Assembly: GCA_016712275.1 (NCBI GenBank)
Contig: JADJRI010000046.1
Span: 1 to 39,052 of the forward strand
Direction: 5' to 3'
Length of the DNA stretch: 39,052 nucleotides
DNA from: Planctomycetota bacterium
GTDB taxonomy: Bacteria; Planctomycetota; Phycisphaerae; UBA1845; UTPLA1
The position numbers and the translations under genes are program-made. This document shows positions 20,686 through 30,657 of this stretch, piece after piece. Below the pieces are notes generated by a model. It did not search any database. It was given only the letters and a program-made list of their open reading frames with translations, and was not told where the DNA came from. Each line of letters starts with the position of its first letter. Positions within the stretch are counted from its first letter, which is position 1.

Positions 20686-22062
20686 CTATGCTGTGTCTCC
20701 GTTCGGCACCCGGTACCCGTCAATCTTCACTTCCGCACTTGGCCCTGTCCCGCTGACAACGGTGTTTTGGTAATACACCGTTTGCGAGGTGAGCAACGGC
20801 ATCTCAAATGAGTGTCGCCCCACCAACTGAGACGCACTCGCAACCCCGGTTAAATAGAGGTACACGTAACATCCTGTGACAAGCGGTGACGTAGATCGAG
20901 CGTGAAGCTGAAGGTACATGTGGAGCGCCCCTCCACCTGTCGCCGTCCCCGTCAGCGCCGCGCGCCCGAATATGTGCGTAGCAAGAGGTGCTACCAGCGC
21001 CGTGAGGCTTCCGATCGACGCCACCGAAGTAGAATTGAGTCCGCTCAACGCGGCGACATCAATATGCACTTTGTTGCCGAACACATAGGCGGGATGAAAT
21101 TCCGTCGTATAGTAGATCGACGTGGCATAGGCGAAATGAGTGTAGCCGGACGGAAGCACCGGGCCCGTCGGCGGATTCGCGGTACTCGCAATCAACGCCA
21201 ACGTCGTGCCGTTCCAAATGTAGTAGAGATTCACCCAGGTTGAAGAGAAGGTGCCGGCTTGATCACGTCCATTTGCGATGGGTCCGGCTGACAGGGCATT
21301 GACGGTTAACGAGGACACTCCGGTTCGCAACACGGAATCCCCGTCCGCGTTCGTCAACACAACGTAATGTGCACCGGAAAGCGTATACTGTGTCGTCGTC
21401 GCGTGCCGCGCCCCACGAAGACCACGAACAGCCGGCATCGGTGGAGCAATAAACAGCCCGTCCCGAGACACCCCGAGGGTCGCCCGAGCCGTCGCCGCGT
21501 CCGCATCATCTAACAACGTATCCATAAACCCGCTCACCGGCGTCAAATTGGCGGACGTCCCCGCCGCTGCAATAGGATCGCCGTTTGAATCAAACGCAAG
21601 AAATTTACTCGCCCGAGAGACTTTTACCGGAAGCCGCGCAATATCAGTGGCGTCACCGTCGGCTTGAGACAATGACCGGTCTATCCGTGCCTTTTGCCGT
21701 TGCACCATCAATGTTAGCCGGTCAAGCGGAAGCTCGATTTGTGTCTCCACCGGGAGCAATCCGTTATCAACAAGGTCTACCCCCTGAGTTAACGCCGGAT
21801 CCTGGTAAATAATCCAGCGATACAGTGCCGACGGAGCCACCGCCGCAACGACGGTAATTCCGGCGGTATACCGCCCCGCTGCGTCCTGCACCCCGGTAAT
21901 GGTGTAATCGGACCCTAGACTTTTGACGACCGACACCCCGGATGAAATTGTTTCTTGCACGACCACAAGATCTGTCTGAGCTAAGACCACGGCCGCAAAA
22001 GGAAAGTCCGTCGTGACGCCATCGCCGGTATACGTGACTCTATTGAGTTGGGTAGTAATCAC
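20686..22062 (-). CDS. Tail fibre protein with T7 gp17-like N-terminus
   Basis: GTG 22062 overlaps the upstream stop (GTGA), giving 458 residues. The N-terminal 150 residues ('VTYTGDGVTTDFPFAAVVLA', 'LVVVQETISSGVSVVKSLG', 'YRWIIYQDPALTQGVDLVDN' and 'IELPLDRLTLMVQRQKARID') match the T7 tail-fibre connector domain that binds the tail tube. A linker 'DTLLDDADAATARATLGV' is the repeated fibre motif ending this region. The rest is beta-rich and should be the shaft and tip, with 'TTQYTLSGAHYVVLTNADGD' and 'LHMYLQLHARST'. It lies immediately after the ejection-protein genes. Function: host receptor contact. Confidence 0.8.
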   Translation of the reverse strand: MITTQLNRVTYTGDGVTTDFPFAAVVLAQTDLVVVQETISSGVSVVKSLGSDYTITGVQDAAGRYTAGITVVAAVAPSALYRWIIYQDPALTQGVDLVDNGLLPVETQIELPLDRLTLMVQRQKARIDRSLSQADGDATDIARLPVKVSRASKFLAFDSNGDPIAAAGTSANLTPVSGFMDTLLDDADAATARATLGVSRDGLFIAPPMPAVRGLRGARHATTTQYTLSGAHYVVLTNADGDSVLRTGVSSLTVNALSAGPIANGRDQAGTFSSTWVNLYYIWNGTTLALIASTANPPTGPVLPSGYTHFAYATSIYYTTEFHPAYVFGNKVHIDVAALSGLNSTSVASIGSLTALVAPLATHIFGRAALTGTATGGGALHMYLQLHARSTSPLVTGCYVYLYLTGVASASQLVGRHSFEMPLLTSQTVYYQNTVVSGTGPSAEVKIDGYRVPNGDTA

Positions 22063-25000
22063 TTCACGGCCTCCTTCAACAGCCGAACCTCTTCAAGCCC
22101 GTGTTCGGCTAACTGTATCATGGTAAAGTACGCACTGTCGATAATCTGGCGTTTCTCATCGGCCGGAATGTCTGGATTCTTATAGACCATTCGCACAAGC
22201 TGAGACATGCCGGAGATTGACTCTTTCACCCCGGACAAGTCATCAAGCTTATCCTGGTTCTCCTCCATTAACTTAACCGCCGCCTCGTCGCCGTCTTCCG
22301 CTCGTTTCTTAATGGTGGTGATGTAGGTGTTATTGAGCTTGTATTGCTCATAAAAATCACTGATCTGTTGAGTCGACGCCGATGGATAGCGCACCACGAA
22401 GGCCTTAATAAACGGGATGTCAGAGAGTACCGGTGTCGGCGTCACCGGATCCGGAAGGACCTTGGCTTCTCGAAGCCCTTTGTCTGCCAACTGCAAGAGA
22501 TACATACCGAGCCCACCGGTCCAAGACCGCACATAGTTCTCTATGAGCGCCGGCGACGACACCGCCCGAGCCGCCAAACCGACCGGGGTAAACTCATCGG
22601 TAATCGCTCGTTCTCGCATCCCTGGAAACGCCCCTAGGATACCCCCAATCGCTTTAGAGAGTTCCGTCGTATACGGATGGTATTGATATTCTGGAAGTTG
22701 CCCTTCGGCGTCATGCGGAACGATCGGCGTTCCGGTGAACATACTCTTGTTGGAGAATTGCTCGATAATCGGCTGAGCGATTTGCGGCGTGAGATTCGGG
22801 AGAAACGCGTCCAACATCGCTTTATCGAGGTCTTTCATGGCTGTTGGGTTGTCAGCCAGAAACGCCTCAAGCGACCGTTCAGGCAACGTGCCAAAGACAA
22901 TCCCAAGTTCAAACGGCTTCGGAATCCGATACACATGATCGTTCGTCATCACGATCCAAAACAGATCTTTCTCCCACCGGGGAATAGCGGCCCACCGCTC
23001 ATCGTCCTTGTTGGCCCACCAGAGTAACAGCGACGGCAAGGTAATCGCGGCGCCGATCTTGGCCGACATCCCGACCGGACTGTCTTTGAACCCTCTCGCC
23101 ACCCGGTCAAGCCCTTGGATCTGTGCGTTTGTAAAGGCCGAGATCATGTTGACCGCTCGCATGTTGGCCCCGATCCGCGCAAAATCAAGCGTCACTTCCC
23201 GAGAGGCAAACCCGGCAGCCTGCTTCTCTGCCGTGGTTACGCCGTTTATTTTCTTAAACGCACCTAAACGTGTAGAGTTTTCAACGAGTTCCGACGCAAC
23301 CCGCAACACCTCAAGCGGCGACTTCGCCACATTCCAGGCGCGTTCCATCAGCCCTGTCTCTTTACTCAGCTTAAAGACATGCTGAGACAAATACTGACGG
23401 TCAACTGACACCATCGCCGCGTTCGCCCCGCCGGATTTCAGCCAATCCCCATAGGCCTCATCTTTTTTGATCATGGACAAGAAGCCTCGGGCGAAATCGA
23501 AGACGGGAAAGAACCCGTGTTTGCTGATGATGAAGGCCGAGAGCTGATCCCGAAGCGCGTTCCTCACCATAAAATCCGGGGAGAGAATGGCTCCGGCCCG
23601 GAGCGTCTGAGCCGGAACGGCTATCAGCTTCACAAACATATTCGCGGTTTCCGCATCGAGCGCCTTGAACGCGGACGCAACATCCGGATCGACTTGGTAG
23701 ACTTGGCGCTTGCCGTTGGTAAACACAGCGATTTCATCCGCCTTCAGGGGTTGACTCATGGCGCGAAAGATCGTTGCCGCTTCGTGCGGAAGACGAATAT
23801 TCAGCTCTTGGACAAGTTCAGTTTTCTCGATCTCCTTAACCAGTTTCTCAACCGTCCCGCCTTCCCCGCCCTTCGCCATCAACCGGTCAATCATCTGCTG
23901 CGCTTCGCCTTCCGCAAACCCTCTAGCCCGAAGCGCCTCAAGGACCCGATTCTTAACTAAAGTGAATCCTTTACTCTCTGGCTCTGCTTTCCCACCCGGC
24001 GTCGTGCGCGTCGTCTCCGTTTTCGAGACTGTTTCCGCCTTCTTTTTCTCCGTCACAAACGCGTCAAATAACCCCTTAATTTCCTGCTCGTTGAGTTCGA
24101 TCGGTTTGACCGGCGTTTTCACCTTTGAGTAAAAGAGATCCGGAATCTTCGTGCTGTTCGCATGTTTGATAAACTGCGCGTTTGCTGCGTTCCGTTCGGC
24201 CAGCGCGATATAGACGTAGGTGTTTTTGATGATCGATTCTAGAGGCTTCAGAATAGCCTTGTCAGAGCCCTTCATCTCCTTGATCGGATTGAATGCCGAG
24301 GACCCCTTACCTAAGCCCGGCTGTTCCCCGACGGCACGGAAGAACGGCACATAGTCTTTGTTAGCCTCACGCATGGCCTCGTATGCTTCATTCGAGAGAA
24401 TTCCGGAATCTCTCAAGTGCTCCGTGACTCGATCGCTGAAAGCGGTAATACGTTTCGCCACATCTTCGAAGCGCCCTTTGCCTTCTTTGACCGCCGCAAG
24501 CGCCGTAACCGGGTCGATGCCGGTCTGAATACCTTGCTGATGCTTCTCGACCGCTCGCCGGGCAACGAGGTAATTTTGGAGGGTGTCGACGTCTTCTACC
24601 CCCTGAAGGATGGATTTCAGTGACTCCCCGTTATTTTTCAGGCTTTTAAAGTCGTAGGTCCCTTGCTCCAGGAAATGCGCGGCCCGACCGATGTTTCCGC
24701 GCAACAGCCGCATGAGGACATACGGATCGTTCTGTTCGTTAACCTTCCCCCCGCCTTCCTCTATGATTGTGTTCATCTTTTTGACCTCTTCCCGAATGGG
24801 GTTCAGGTCATCAACGAACCGGGTATAGACATCTTCAAACCGCTGTCGAACCGTCTTCCCTTCTGTTTCTGCTTCAGACACCACGCTCAGCCCGACTTTA
24901 TTTAGCGCAATATCCTTGTAGCGCCGAGGCACATCGACATTATCCGCCGCAAGATCTTGTTGAATGGTTGGGTCTTTTTCCGCGTCTCTCGCCAGTTCTT

Positions 25001-25832
25001 CCGGCGTCACCCCTGTTTCGGCGTACACCCCTCGAAGTTTCTTCGCCACGGCAACCGACCCTTTCACAAACCCAAGGGCAATCGCCGTATCGATAAACTC
25101 ATCTGCTGACGGAACTTTCCCCTCAAGCGCGTTACCAACGGTTACCATTGTGCCGAGTTCTGCCGACGTCACCGCCGCGCCTTTCAAGACCTTATTCGGA
25201 ATAGCCGCCGCCCCGACTGCCTTTCCGACCGCACCTGTTGCCGCGCCAGTAATCCAGGACTTTGCCGTATCGATCGCCACTCCGGAGAGTCGATCCCAGA
25301 AGTCAGAAAAATCGCGTACTTCACCCTTCTCGTACTTGTCCATCAAGACTTTTCGTATCGCCGTCGGAAGAGCGAAGGCCCCCGCCATGCCGGTAATCTG
25401 CCCCCCGCCAGCCAAGTAGCCGCCGATCATCGCCGGAATATCCCCGGCTAACGAGGCGACATTGGCCGCAATGCGAGAGGATCGAGGCGTGTCTTCCGTA
25501 ATCGCTAAGTCAGGCCCCTTTCCGCGAGCGACAAGCCCGGATACGGACATTTGAAGCCCGGCTTCGATAGCCTCTGTAAACGACGTAATGGGTTTAGGCT
25601 GCGTCGTCCCATCGGCGCTTGGGGTTGTTGCGGCTTTGTGGTTTTCATACAACAGCGCCTTAATGGGCGCGTCGTCAAAGGGTGGGTTGCCGTAGTAGGC
25701 ATCGACATCTGACGGGGAAAACCCGGCCGCTTCGGCTTTCGCTTTTTCGTCGGCGATGTTCTGGGCTATCTCTTCGTCCGTAAACCCCGCCGCCCTAGCC
25801 TTCTGGATTTCTGCTAATCCGGCTGCACTCAT
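22059..25832 (-). CDS. Large internal virion / ejection protein with LPD38-like domain (gp16 position)
   Basis: ATG 25832 overlaps the previous stop (ATGA); the product is 1257 residues. The N-terminus has 'GLAEIQKARAAGFTDEEIAQ', helix repeats of the kind found in phage ejection proteins. A membrane-like Gly/Ala-rich segment follows near residues 150-230 ('GDIPAMIGGYLAGGGQITGM'). The second half carries 'LSPDFMVRNALRDQLSAFII', 'GFFPVFDFARGFLSM', 'NAQIQGLDRVARGFKDSP' and 'IPRWEKDLFWIVMTNDHVYR', which match the large polyvalent protein domain LPD38. By position (after the gp14/gp15 equivalents, before the fibre) it corresponds to T7 gp16, which enters the cell and forms the DNA-ejection conduit. 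No lytic transglycosylase motif is obvious. Confidence 0.75.
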   Translation of the reverse strand: MSAAGLAEIQKARAAGFTDEEIAQNIADEKAKAEAAGFSPSDVDAYYGNPPFDDAPIKALLYENHKAATTPSADGTTQPKPITSFTEAIEAGLQMSVSGLVARGKGPDLAITEDTPRSSRIAANVASLAGDIPAMIGGYLAGGGQITGMAGAFALPTAIRKVLMDKYEKGEVRDFSDFWDRLSGVAIDTAKSWITGAATGAVGKAVGAAAIPNKVLKGAAVTSAELGTMVTVGNALEGKVPSADEFIDTAIALGFVKGSVAVAKKLRGVYAETGVTPEELARDAEKDPTIQQDLAADNVDVPRRYKDIALNKVGLSVVSEAETEGKTVRQRFEDVYTRFVDDLNPIREEVKKMNTIIEEGGGKVNEQNDPYVLMRLLRGNIGRAAHFLEQGTYDFKSLKNNGESLKSILQGVEDVDTLQNYLVARRAVEKHQQGIQTGIDPVTALAAVKEGKGRFEDVAKRITAFSDRVTEHLRDSGILSNEAYEAMREANKDYVPFFRAVGEQPGLGKGSSAFNPIKEMKGSDKAILKPLESIIKNTYVYIALAERNAANAQFIKHANSTKIPDLFYSKVKTPVKPIELNEQEIKGLFDAFVTEKKKAETVSKTETTRTTPGGKAEPESKGFTLVKNRVLEALRARGFAEGEAQQMIDRLMAKGGEGGTVEKLVKEIEKTELVQELNIRLPHEAATIFRAMSQPLKADEIAVFTNGKRQVYQVDPDVASAFKALDAETANMFVKLIAVPAQTLRAGAILSPDFMVRNALRDQLSAFIISKHGFFPVFDFARGFLSMIKKDEAYGDWLKSGGANAAMVSVDRQYLSQHVFKLSKETGLMERAWNVAKSPLEVLRVASELVENSTRLGAFKKINGVTTAEKQAAGFASREVTLDFARIGANMRAVNMISAFTNAQIQGLDRVARGFKDSPVGMSAKIGAAITLPSLLLWWANKDDERWAAIPRWEKDLFWIVMTNDHVYRIPKPFELGIVFGTLPERSLEAFLADNPTAMKDLDKAMLDAFLPNLTPQIAQPIIEQFSNKSMFTGTPIVPHDAEGQLPEYQYHPYTTELSKAIGGILGAFPGMRERAITDEFTPVGLAARAVSSPALIENYVRSWTGGLGMYLLQLADKGLREAKVLPDPVTPTPVLSDIPFIKAFVVRYPSASTQQISDFYEQYKLNNTYITTIKKRAEDGDEAAVKLMEENQDKLDDLSGVKESISGMSQLVRMVYKNPDIPADEKRQIIDSAYFTMIQLAEHGLEEVRLLKEAVK

Positions 25833-27400
25833 GGAATAACCCGTTTCTTCCAGTCGGAGTACGACTCGCCGGGCTTCCGCATTTGTTCAGGGGGAAGCGC
25901 CGGCGTCTTCTCGTTCCCTTTTCGCATCTTGTCGGAGAACGATTTCATAGACTCTTTCATGGACTTCTGAAACGGCGCCAAAGCGTCAGCCGACCCCACA
26001 AACTTAGGACTCTGGGGGTTAAACAGTTCGTGCGGATCCTCTCCTTTTTTCCTGGCCTCCTCCACCCGGCGGTTCACTTCTAGCGTGTAGAGGAGCATTT
26101 GCTTATCCCCGTCCGTGTCGATTTTCCCCATCAGCATATTCGACTTGGTAATCTGCGTCTGAATCCGATCAAGAAAGAGGCGCTTCGTGTCGCTCAACCG
26201 CGCTCCGTCCGGGGTCCTGGCGTCTTGAAATTCTTTTCGCAAGTGAGTCATATCTGCGAACGAAAGCTTTTGATGCTTCCCGAAGGCGTCTTGAATGGCG
26301 GTTTCGTCCTTCAACCGGTTCGGATCGCCCGGATCCGCGTGAATGCGATTAAACAACCGGCGAAACACAACCGGATCCGTCTTGACTTCCCGATCCCCCT
26401 CTTTCGCTCGAGTATGCAGAACCGAAATCATCGACTGAAACCCGTTGTCATCGTACTGGCCTAACCCGGAGTCAATCAGATCTTGCGCCGTCAACGGCGG
26501 GTTGGACGGGTCTGCGTCATGGGCTGCAAGCTTGGTCAGCATCTTATTCGAAATCGCCCGCGCCGTCGCGACGCGCTGTCGTTCCGCTTCTCGATAGGCC
26601 CGGTCTTCATCGACGTCTAGGGCATGCACGGCGGTCTTGGCCTGGTTAATCAGTTGCGGCGTGTCTGTATCATTTAAGTGCTCAGACATCCACCCACTGT
26701 TTAAACGATTTAACGCCACCCGTGGCGCGGATCGGATTTCCCCTTGCACCGCCGCCCGAGCAATCGAACTCGTCGCCGCCCGTTTCAGCTCTTCCCGCTT
26801 GACCGCTGGCAACGCCGAATAGCGCCCATTGGGGTTGTCGATCATCTCCGTGAGTTGTTGCTGAAACACGTCAAACCCGTCCGGATTGGTCTGAACGGTA
26901 TTCGCGGCGACGTCCACTGCCTTGTTATGCTCGACGATAACCTGTTGGCCCATTATGTGACTCTGCGCTTGGGCCGTTTGCACAAGGAAGTGAGAGGAGA
27001 GCCGCGCCGATTGTTGTTCAAAATGCTGACGCCCTTGAGTCGTTTCGTGCACCGCCTCTCCGTTTGAAAAGGCAATCCCCTCCATCCGCTGCCGAACTTT
27101 CTCTTGCATGGCGGGAACGATTTCGCCGTCTTCCGGCTTCCAGTTCTTCACCATGTCGTTGAGTTCCGTCGTCAACTCAGCTTGAGCTTGCAGCATTTTG
27201 ACGTCGGTTTGCGTCACTTCGTTTGCCGCTTGGCGAGCGTTCAAGATCCGCTGAGCTTCGGCCAAGCGTGCCCCGCCCTGCTGGATACCTTGGCCAAGCT
27301 CAGAGAGTCCCGTGCCGCCAAGATCTGACCCTTGCGCCGCCCGTGTCGGGATATCCGCTGTAACCCCGACTCTGCTACGGTATTCAGGAATTTTCGGCAT
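25829..27400 (-). CDS. Internal virion protein (gp15 position), alpha-helical
   Basis: ATG 27400 overlaps the upstream stop (TAATG), giving 523 residues. Almost entirely helical and Gln/Ala/Arg-rich, with long coiled-coil stretches ('GARLAEAQRILNARQAANEV', 'MLQAQAELTTELNDMVKNW' and 'QQSARLSSHFLVQTAQAQSH') and a basic C-terminus ('GESYSDWKKRVIP'). The N-terminus 'MPKIPEYRSRVGV' is the conserved start of many podovirus core proteins of this type. Position between the gp14-like and LPD38 genes supports an ejectosome/core role. Sequence similarity to T7 gp15 itself is not obvious. Confidence 0.7.
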   Translation of the reverse strand: MPKIPEYRSRVGVTADIPTRAAQGSDLGGTGLSELGQGIQQGGARLAEAQRILNARQAANEVTQTDVKMLQAQAELTTELNDMVKNWKPEDGEIVPAMQEKVRQRMEGIAFSNGEAVHETTQGRQHFEQQSARLSSHFLVQTAQAQSHIMGQQVIVEHNKAVDVAANTVQTNPDGFDVFQQQLTEMIDNPNGRYSALPAVKREELKRAATSSIARAAVQGEIRSAPRVALNRLNSGWMSEHLNDTDTPQLINQAKTAVHALDVDEDRAYREAERQRVATARAISNKMLTKLAAHDADPSNPPLTAQDLIDSGLGQYDDNGFQSMISVLHTRAKEGDREVKTDPVVFRRLFNRIHADPGDPNRLKDETAIQDAFGKHQKLSFADMTHLRKEFQDARTPDGARLSDTKRLFLDRIQTQITKSNMLMGKIDTDGDKQMLLYTLEVNRRVEEARKKGEDPHELFNPQSPKFVGSADALAPFQKSMKESMKSFSDKMRKGNEKTPALPPEQMRKPGESYSDWKKRVIP

Positions 27401-27903
27401 TATTCAAGAAATCCTTTCGAGATGCCGCCCGCCGGAGAACGCGAAAGCGTTCCACCGGACGCCGCCCCGTAGGCGGCCACGTTTCCAAGGCCTGACAAGA
27501 AGGCGCTTGCGGTACGAAACCCTCCTTCTCGTGCGGCCGTGTCTGCCGCCATGCGATTGAGTTGCGCGTTTTGCTTGTGCCCTATGACGCGCAAATCCCC
27601 TTGATATTTGAGGGCCGCTTTGTCAAGTTGCGAGGTCATTTCGACATCAGCCAGGACAGACAACGCGTCTTCGGTGTTGCCCGTCGCTCCGAAGGCCGCC
27701 CGAATACTGCCGAGTTCTTGACGCCGTGCCCGTTCAAATCGCGAGACTTCCACGGCCGACTGATCCGCCGCTGTCATGGCGTTAATTTCTTCCAGCCGAG
27801 CGTTGTAGAGTGCGGCATTCTGTTGTGCCGCCGCGCTTTGGCTCGCGCCCACAGCGGAGACCACTGACCCTGCCAGCATAATCGGAGCGATAAAATTAGC
27901 CAT
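27400..27903 (-). CDS. Internal virion protein, T7 gp14-like
   Basis: ATG 27903 overlaps the upstream gene by 8 bases, giving 167 residues. It starts with a hydrophobic Ala/Gly segment ('MANFIAPIMLAGSVVSAVGA'), then a long helix ('QSAAAQQNAALYNARLEEIN', 'RARRQELGSIRAAFGATG') and a Gly/Ser-rich end ('NVAAYGAASGGTLSRSP'). This 'SA.AQ.N.A.Y.A......N...' pattern is standard for gp14-type core proteins, which insert in the outer membrane during DNA ejection. Neighbours agree. Confidence 0.75.
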   Translation of the reverse strand: MANFIAPIMLAGSVVSAVGASQSAAAQQNAALYNARLEEINAMTAADQSAVEVSRFERARRQELGSIRAAFGATGNTEDALSVLADVEMTSQLDKAALKYQGDLRVIGHKQNAQLNRMAADTAAREGGFRTASAFLSGLGNVAAYGAASGGTLSRSPAGGISKGFLE

Positions 27904-28309
27904 GTTTCACGTACATATCCATGTCTTGCCCGTGAAGGCCATAGGCCCGCATCGTGGACTCATACTTAAAACCCAACCGTTTCGCCCACTCTTCAGACTT
28001 TGGGAACCGGGGGTCTATGACACACTCGAGTCTTACAACCGGATGCTGTTGAATGTATCGCTTGACATGCCTATGAATGAGCCCCCCGTACTGAGGCATC
28101 ATCCAGGACATCATTGCCCACACCTGCGCCCGTCCAGGCCAAAAATGAATGACCCCGGCCGCCGCGATAAGATCCGGACCGACCCAGGCAGAAAACGCCG
28201 GCCCCCCGGACGCGAGCGCCTGGCAATACGCCGGCGTCATGTCGACCGCAACAATCTCCTGTTCCGAGCGGAGTTGAAACCTAGTAAAGTGCCAGGCTTC
28301 GAACGGCAC
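27896..28309 (-). CDS. gp13-like internal virion / GNAT-fold assembly protein
   Basis: The open frame extends up to ATG 28390, but that would overlap the tail-tube gene by about 75 bases with a poor N-terminus. GTG 28309 lies just after the upstream stop (28315) and gives 137 residues, close to the 138 of T7 gp13. The product reads 'VPFEAWHFTRFQLRSEQEIV', 'GPAFSAWVGPDLIAAAGVIH', 'MSWMMPQYGGLIHRHVKRYI' and 'SEEWAKRLGFKYESTMRAYG'. The last part is the acetyltransferase-like 'A..LGF..E...R.YG' motif seen in gp13 homologues and GNAT enzymes. T7 gp13 is needed for virion assembly. Start uncertain. Confidence 0.7.
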   Translation of the reverse strand: MPFEAWHFTRFQLRSEQEIVAVDMTPAYCQALASGGPAFSAWVGPDLIAAAGVIHFWPGRAQVWAMMSWMMPQYGGLIHRHVKRYIQQHPVVRLECVIDPRFPKSEEWAKRLGFKYESTMRAYGLHGQDMDMYVKHG

Positions 28310-28314
28310 GATAT

Positions 28315-30657
28315 CTAGGCATCCTCTGTACTCTGCCTGGCTATCACGCCGAGTATCGTCCCCGGCAACGGCCCCGAGAAGCGTAGACATATCCGATCCT
28401 CCGCGGAGTAGTCCCCGTGCCACCCATCGATAAGCTTTATACCACTAAACAACGGTGTTCTGGTGTTTGATCCATGGGACGGCTTTCGAAACACCACAGC
28501 CTGCAGTTTGTCGAAGCTAGGCCCGACCTGCAACCCTAGGGACTCATAGAGCCGAACCGCAACATGATGCTTTCTTTGAATCTTCCCTTGCGCCGTCCCG
28601 TCAGCCGACCCAGCGTCAAACGGCAACAGCTCAGTGTCGCTATTGTACTTATACCCCACAACGACATGTTCCGCTTCAGTGTTGAGAGCAATAGTTCCTG
28701 TACTGCTCACAACCACATCCGGATGCACCGCCCCGTCCGTCATGACCGACACCGTATCCCCGGTCAAATGATACGCCCCGGTTAACAGGCTCGTCGCCGC
28801 CCCGTCGTATACCAACGAACAATCAAGATATTGCGGCGTCAACGCGTCGTCCCCTTTTTCCCACGGCTTATTGAGATACTCGACGGTTCGAACGGTTCGG
28901 TTATTAATCCATCGCTTCACAATCATATACAACGCTTCATAGGACCCGTCTGCCGCCGGCACGACGCAACAGGACTCAACTCGCGCATACGAAGCTGGAA
29001 CAAGCGCCTCTGATCCGCTGCCGAGTTTATGCCGATGCCATCCGGCGACTTTCTCCTCCTGGTGGTAGGTCATGCCAACAAGATAGCCGTCTGTTCGAGG
29101 AGCCCACACAACCGGGTGGATATCCTGTTGGTACGCCAACTCGATCAGTCCGGACTCTTCCGGCGTCCCCCCTTTGGTGACATGCTCAGCCAAGATCGTG
29201 GCATCCACGGTGTTTAGCCGATTATCCGCAAAGCTATAACTGATTTCTCGGACCCGGCGCCCGTGCTTCTGAATCGCCAAAATAGCCGAACCCACTTTCA
29301 CCGCGTCCACGCGTTCTGACCCATACGAAGAGGATTGTTTCGCGTCTCGATTCGTCGGCGTCATCGCCTCTTCGTTGACCGACGGTCTGGCGAGCCACTC
29401 CCCCTCAAATGTTCCGATGGCAAACCCGTTCGCAATACTCTTCATCCACCGGATCGCTTGCGACTCTTCTGACGTCAACGTGTAGGAAAAGGCGTGACTG
29501 TCTGTCGTCGTCCCGTCTACCTCTGTCTCCGCGAAGTTCACGTAATCCCCGACGTACGACACATCCCATCGGGATTCTCTGTAAGGACATCCCCCTAAGA
29601 TTATTCGATCCCCGAAGAACGTCCCCGCATCAGAATAGCCCGTGGTGTCTGATAACAGCCCCAGGCGCCATGTGGTGGCCGCCGTCGTGGATCCAACAGA
29701 ATTAATAATGGTCGCCGTGACTTGTGTGGTACTGGTGTACCCGGTGATCACCATGTATCCCCACACCGCCGAGCCCCCGCCTTTGAGCCGAATGTACCGG
29801 CCAACATCCGTCGAGAGAAATCCGAGCCCGTCGTTAATCCCGTCCACGGCAGACGCGGTAATCGTCCGCCCAGCTCCGGGCGCGAAGGCACTGGCTGCAA
29901 GCGTCGTCGTGGTTTTGTTGACCGGAAGGTAGGGACCGTCGACAAACGTGAGCGGAGTATGTGTCCAGTTGCTATCCGAGAACCGATTGAGTGTGGCCTC
30001 TGGGTAGTCGCTATGAAAGATATAGAGCTTGTCCGCAAACCGCGAGAATTTAAGCTGAAAGAGATCTGTTTCAAGGTACGGCGTGACAAGCGTATACACC
30101 CGCTTGGCGACCCCGCCCGAGGTGTACGTCCCGAAGTCGACCGCGTTGACCTCCGTCAGCAACCCCCCGGTCGTCACTTCATAGAGCTCGAATGTGTTCG
30201 AACCCGTGTTGACGTTTTGCACCCGAAAGCGCCGGCCATTGACTAGCGTCATCCCAAGTACGCCTGACACATCGACGTCATCCCCGTTAGCTGGATCGTT
30301 GCCGGTATAAGACACCACCCCCGGAAAGTCGTTCGTGATGCCTGTAATCGTATAGGTTTCATCATGAACCGGCGCATTATTCTTTTTAAAACGGACATAT
30401 TGATCGCCAAACTCAATGGCGTATGCGTCAGTTGTGGAGTATTTAAACCGAACAATCCTCGACCGTTTTTCCGAGTACCGCGTTTCGTCGCAATACGCAC
30501 TTCCGGGACGCCGAGTACACGGACCCTCAACTAACGGGATCGCGTTCAGTGAGGTCGCCACCGCCGACTTCATCTTGTCGAAGTCAGACAGCCGCCCATA
30601 CATGAGCCCGGAGACTTCCCCGGTGTTGAAGCTACTCTTGATACTCGTCGATCTCAC
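28315..30657 (-). CDS. Tail tubular protein B (T7 gp12-like nozzle)
   Basis: ATG 30657 overlaps the stop of the gp11-like gene, giving 780 residues. The family start is clear: 'SFNTGEVSGLMYGRLSDFDK' then 'IPLVEGPCTRRPGSAYC' and 'RIVRFKYSTTDAYAIEFGDQ'. Later come 'YLETDLFQLKFSRFADKLYI', 'DRIILGGCPYRESRWDVSYV' (the conserved 'R....G....P..VW.S..G'-like region) and 'LIELAYQQDIHPVVWAPRTD'. These proteins form the hexameric nozzle at the end of podovirus tails. It is the longest tail gene and is continuous, unlike the receptor genes downstream. Confidence 0.9.
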   Translation of the reverse strand: MRSTSIKSSFNTGEVSGLMYGRLSDFDKMKSAVATSLNAIPLVEGPCTRRPGSAYCDETRYSEKRSRIVRFKYSTTDAYAIEFGDQYVRFKKNNAPVHDETYTITGITNDFPGVVSYTGNDPANGDDVDVSGVLGMTLVNGRRFRVQNVNTGSNTFELYEVTTGGLLTEVNAVDFGTYTSGGVAKRVYTLVTPYLETDLFQLKFSRFADKLYIFHSDYPEATLNRFSDSNWTHTPLTFVDGPYLPVNKTTTTLAASAFAPGAGRTITASAVDGINDGLGFLSTDVGRYIRLKGGGSAVWGYMVITGYTSTTQVTATIINSVGSTTAATTWRLGLLSDTTGYSDAGTFFGDRIILGGCPYRESRWDVSYVGDYVNFAETEVDGTTTDSHAFSYTLTSEESQAIRWMKSIANGFAIGTFEGEWLARPSVNEEAMTPTNRDAKQSSSYGSERVDAVKVGSAILAIQKHGRRVREISYSFADNRLNTVDATILAEHVTKGGTPEESGLIELAYQQDIHPVVWAPRTDGYLVGMTYHQEEKVAGWHRHKLGSGSEALVPASYARVESCCVVPAADGSYEALYMIVKRWINNRTVRTVEYLNKPWEKGDDALTPQYLDCSLVYDGAATSLLTGAYHLTGDTVSVMTDGAVHPDVVVSSTGTIALNTEAEHVVVGYKYNSDTELLPFDAGSADGTAQGKIQRKHHVAVRLYESLGLQVGPSFDKLQAVVFRKPSHGSNTRTPLFSGIKLIDGWHGDYSAEDRICLRFSGPLPGTILGVIARQSTEDA

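Noticed and set aside
28310..28423. N-terminal extension of the gp13-like gene to ATG 28390 or GTG 28423
   Set aside because: It would overlap the tail-tube gene by 75-109 bases, and the extension has no family-like sequence; GTG 28309 gives the expected length.
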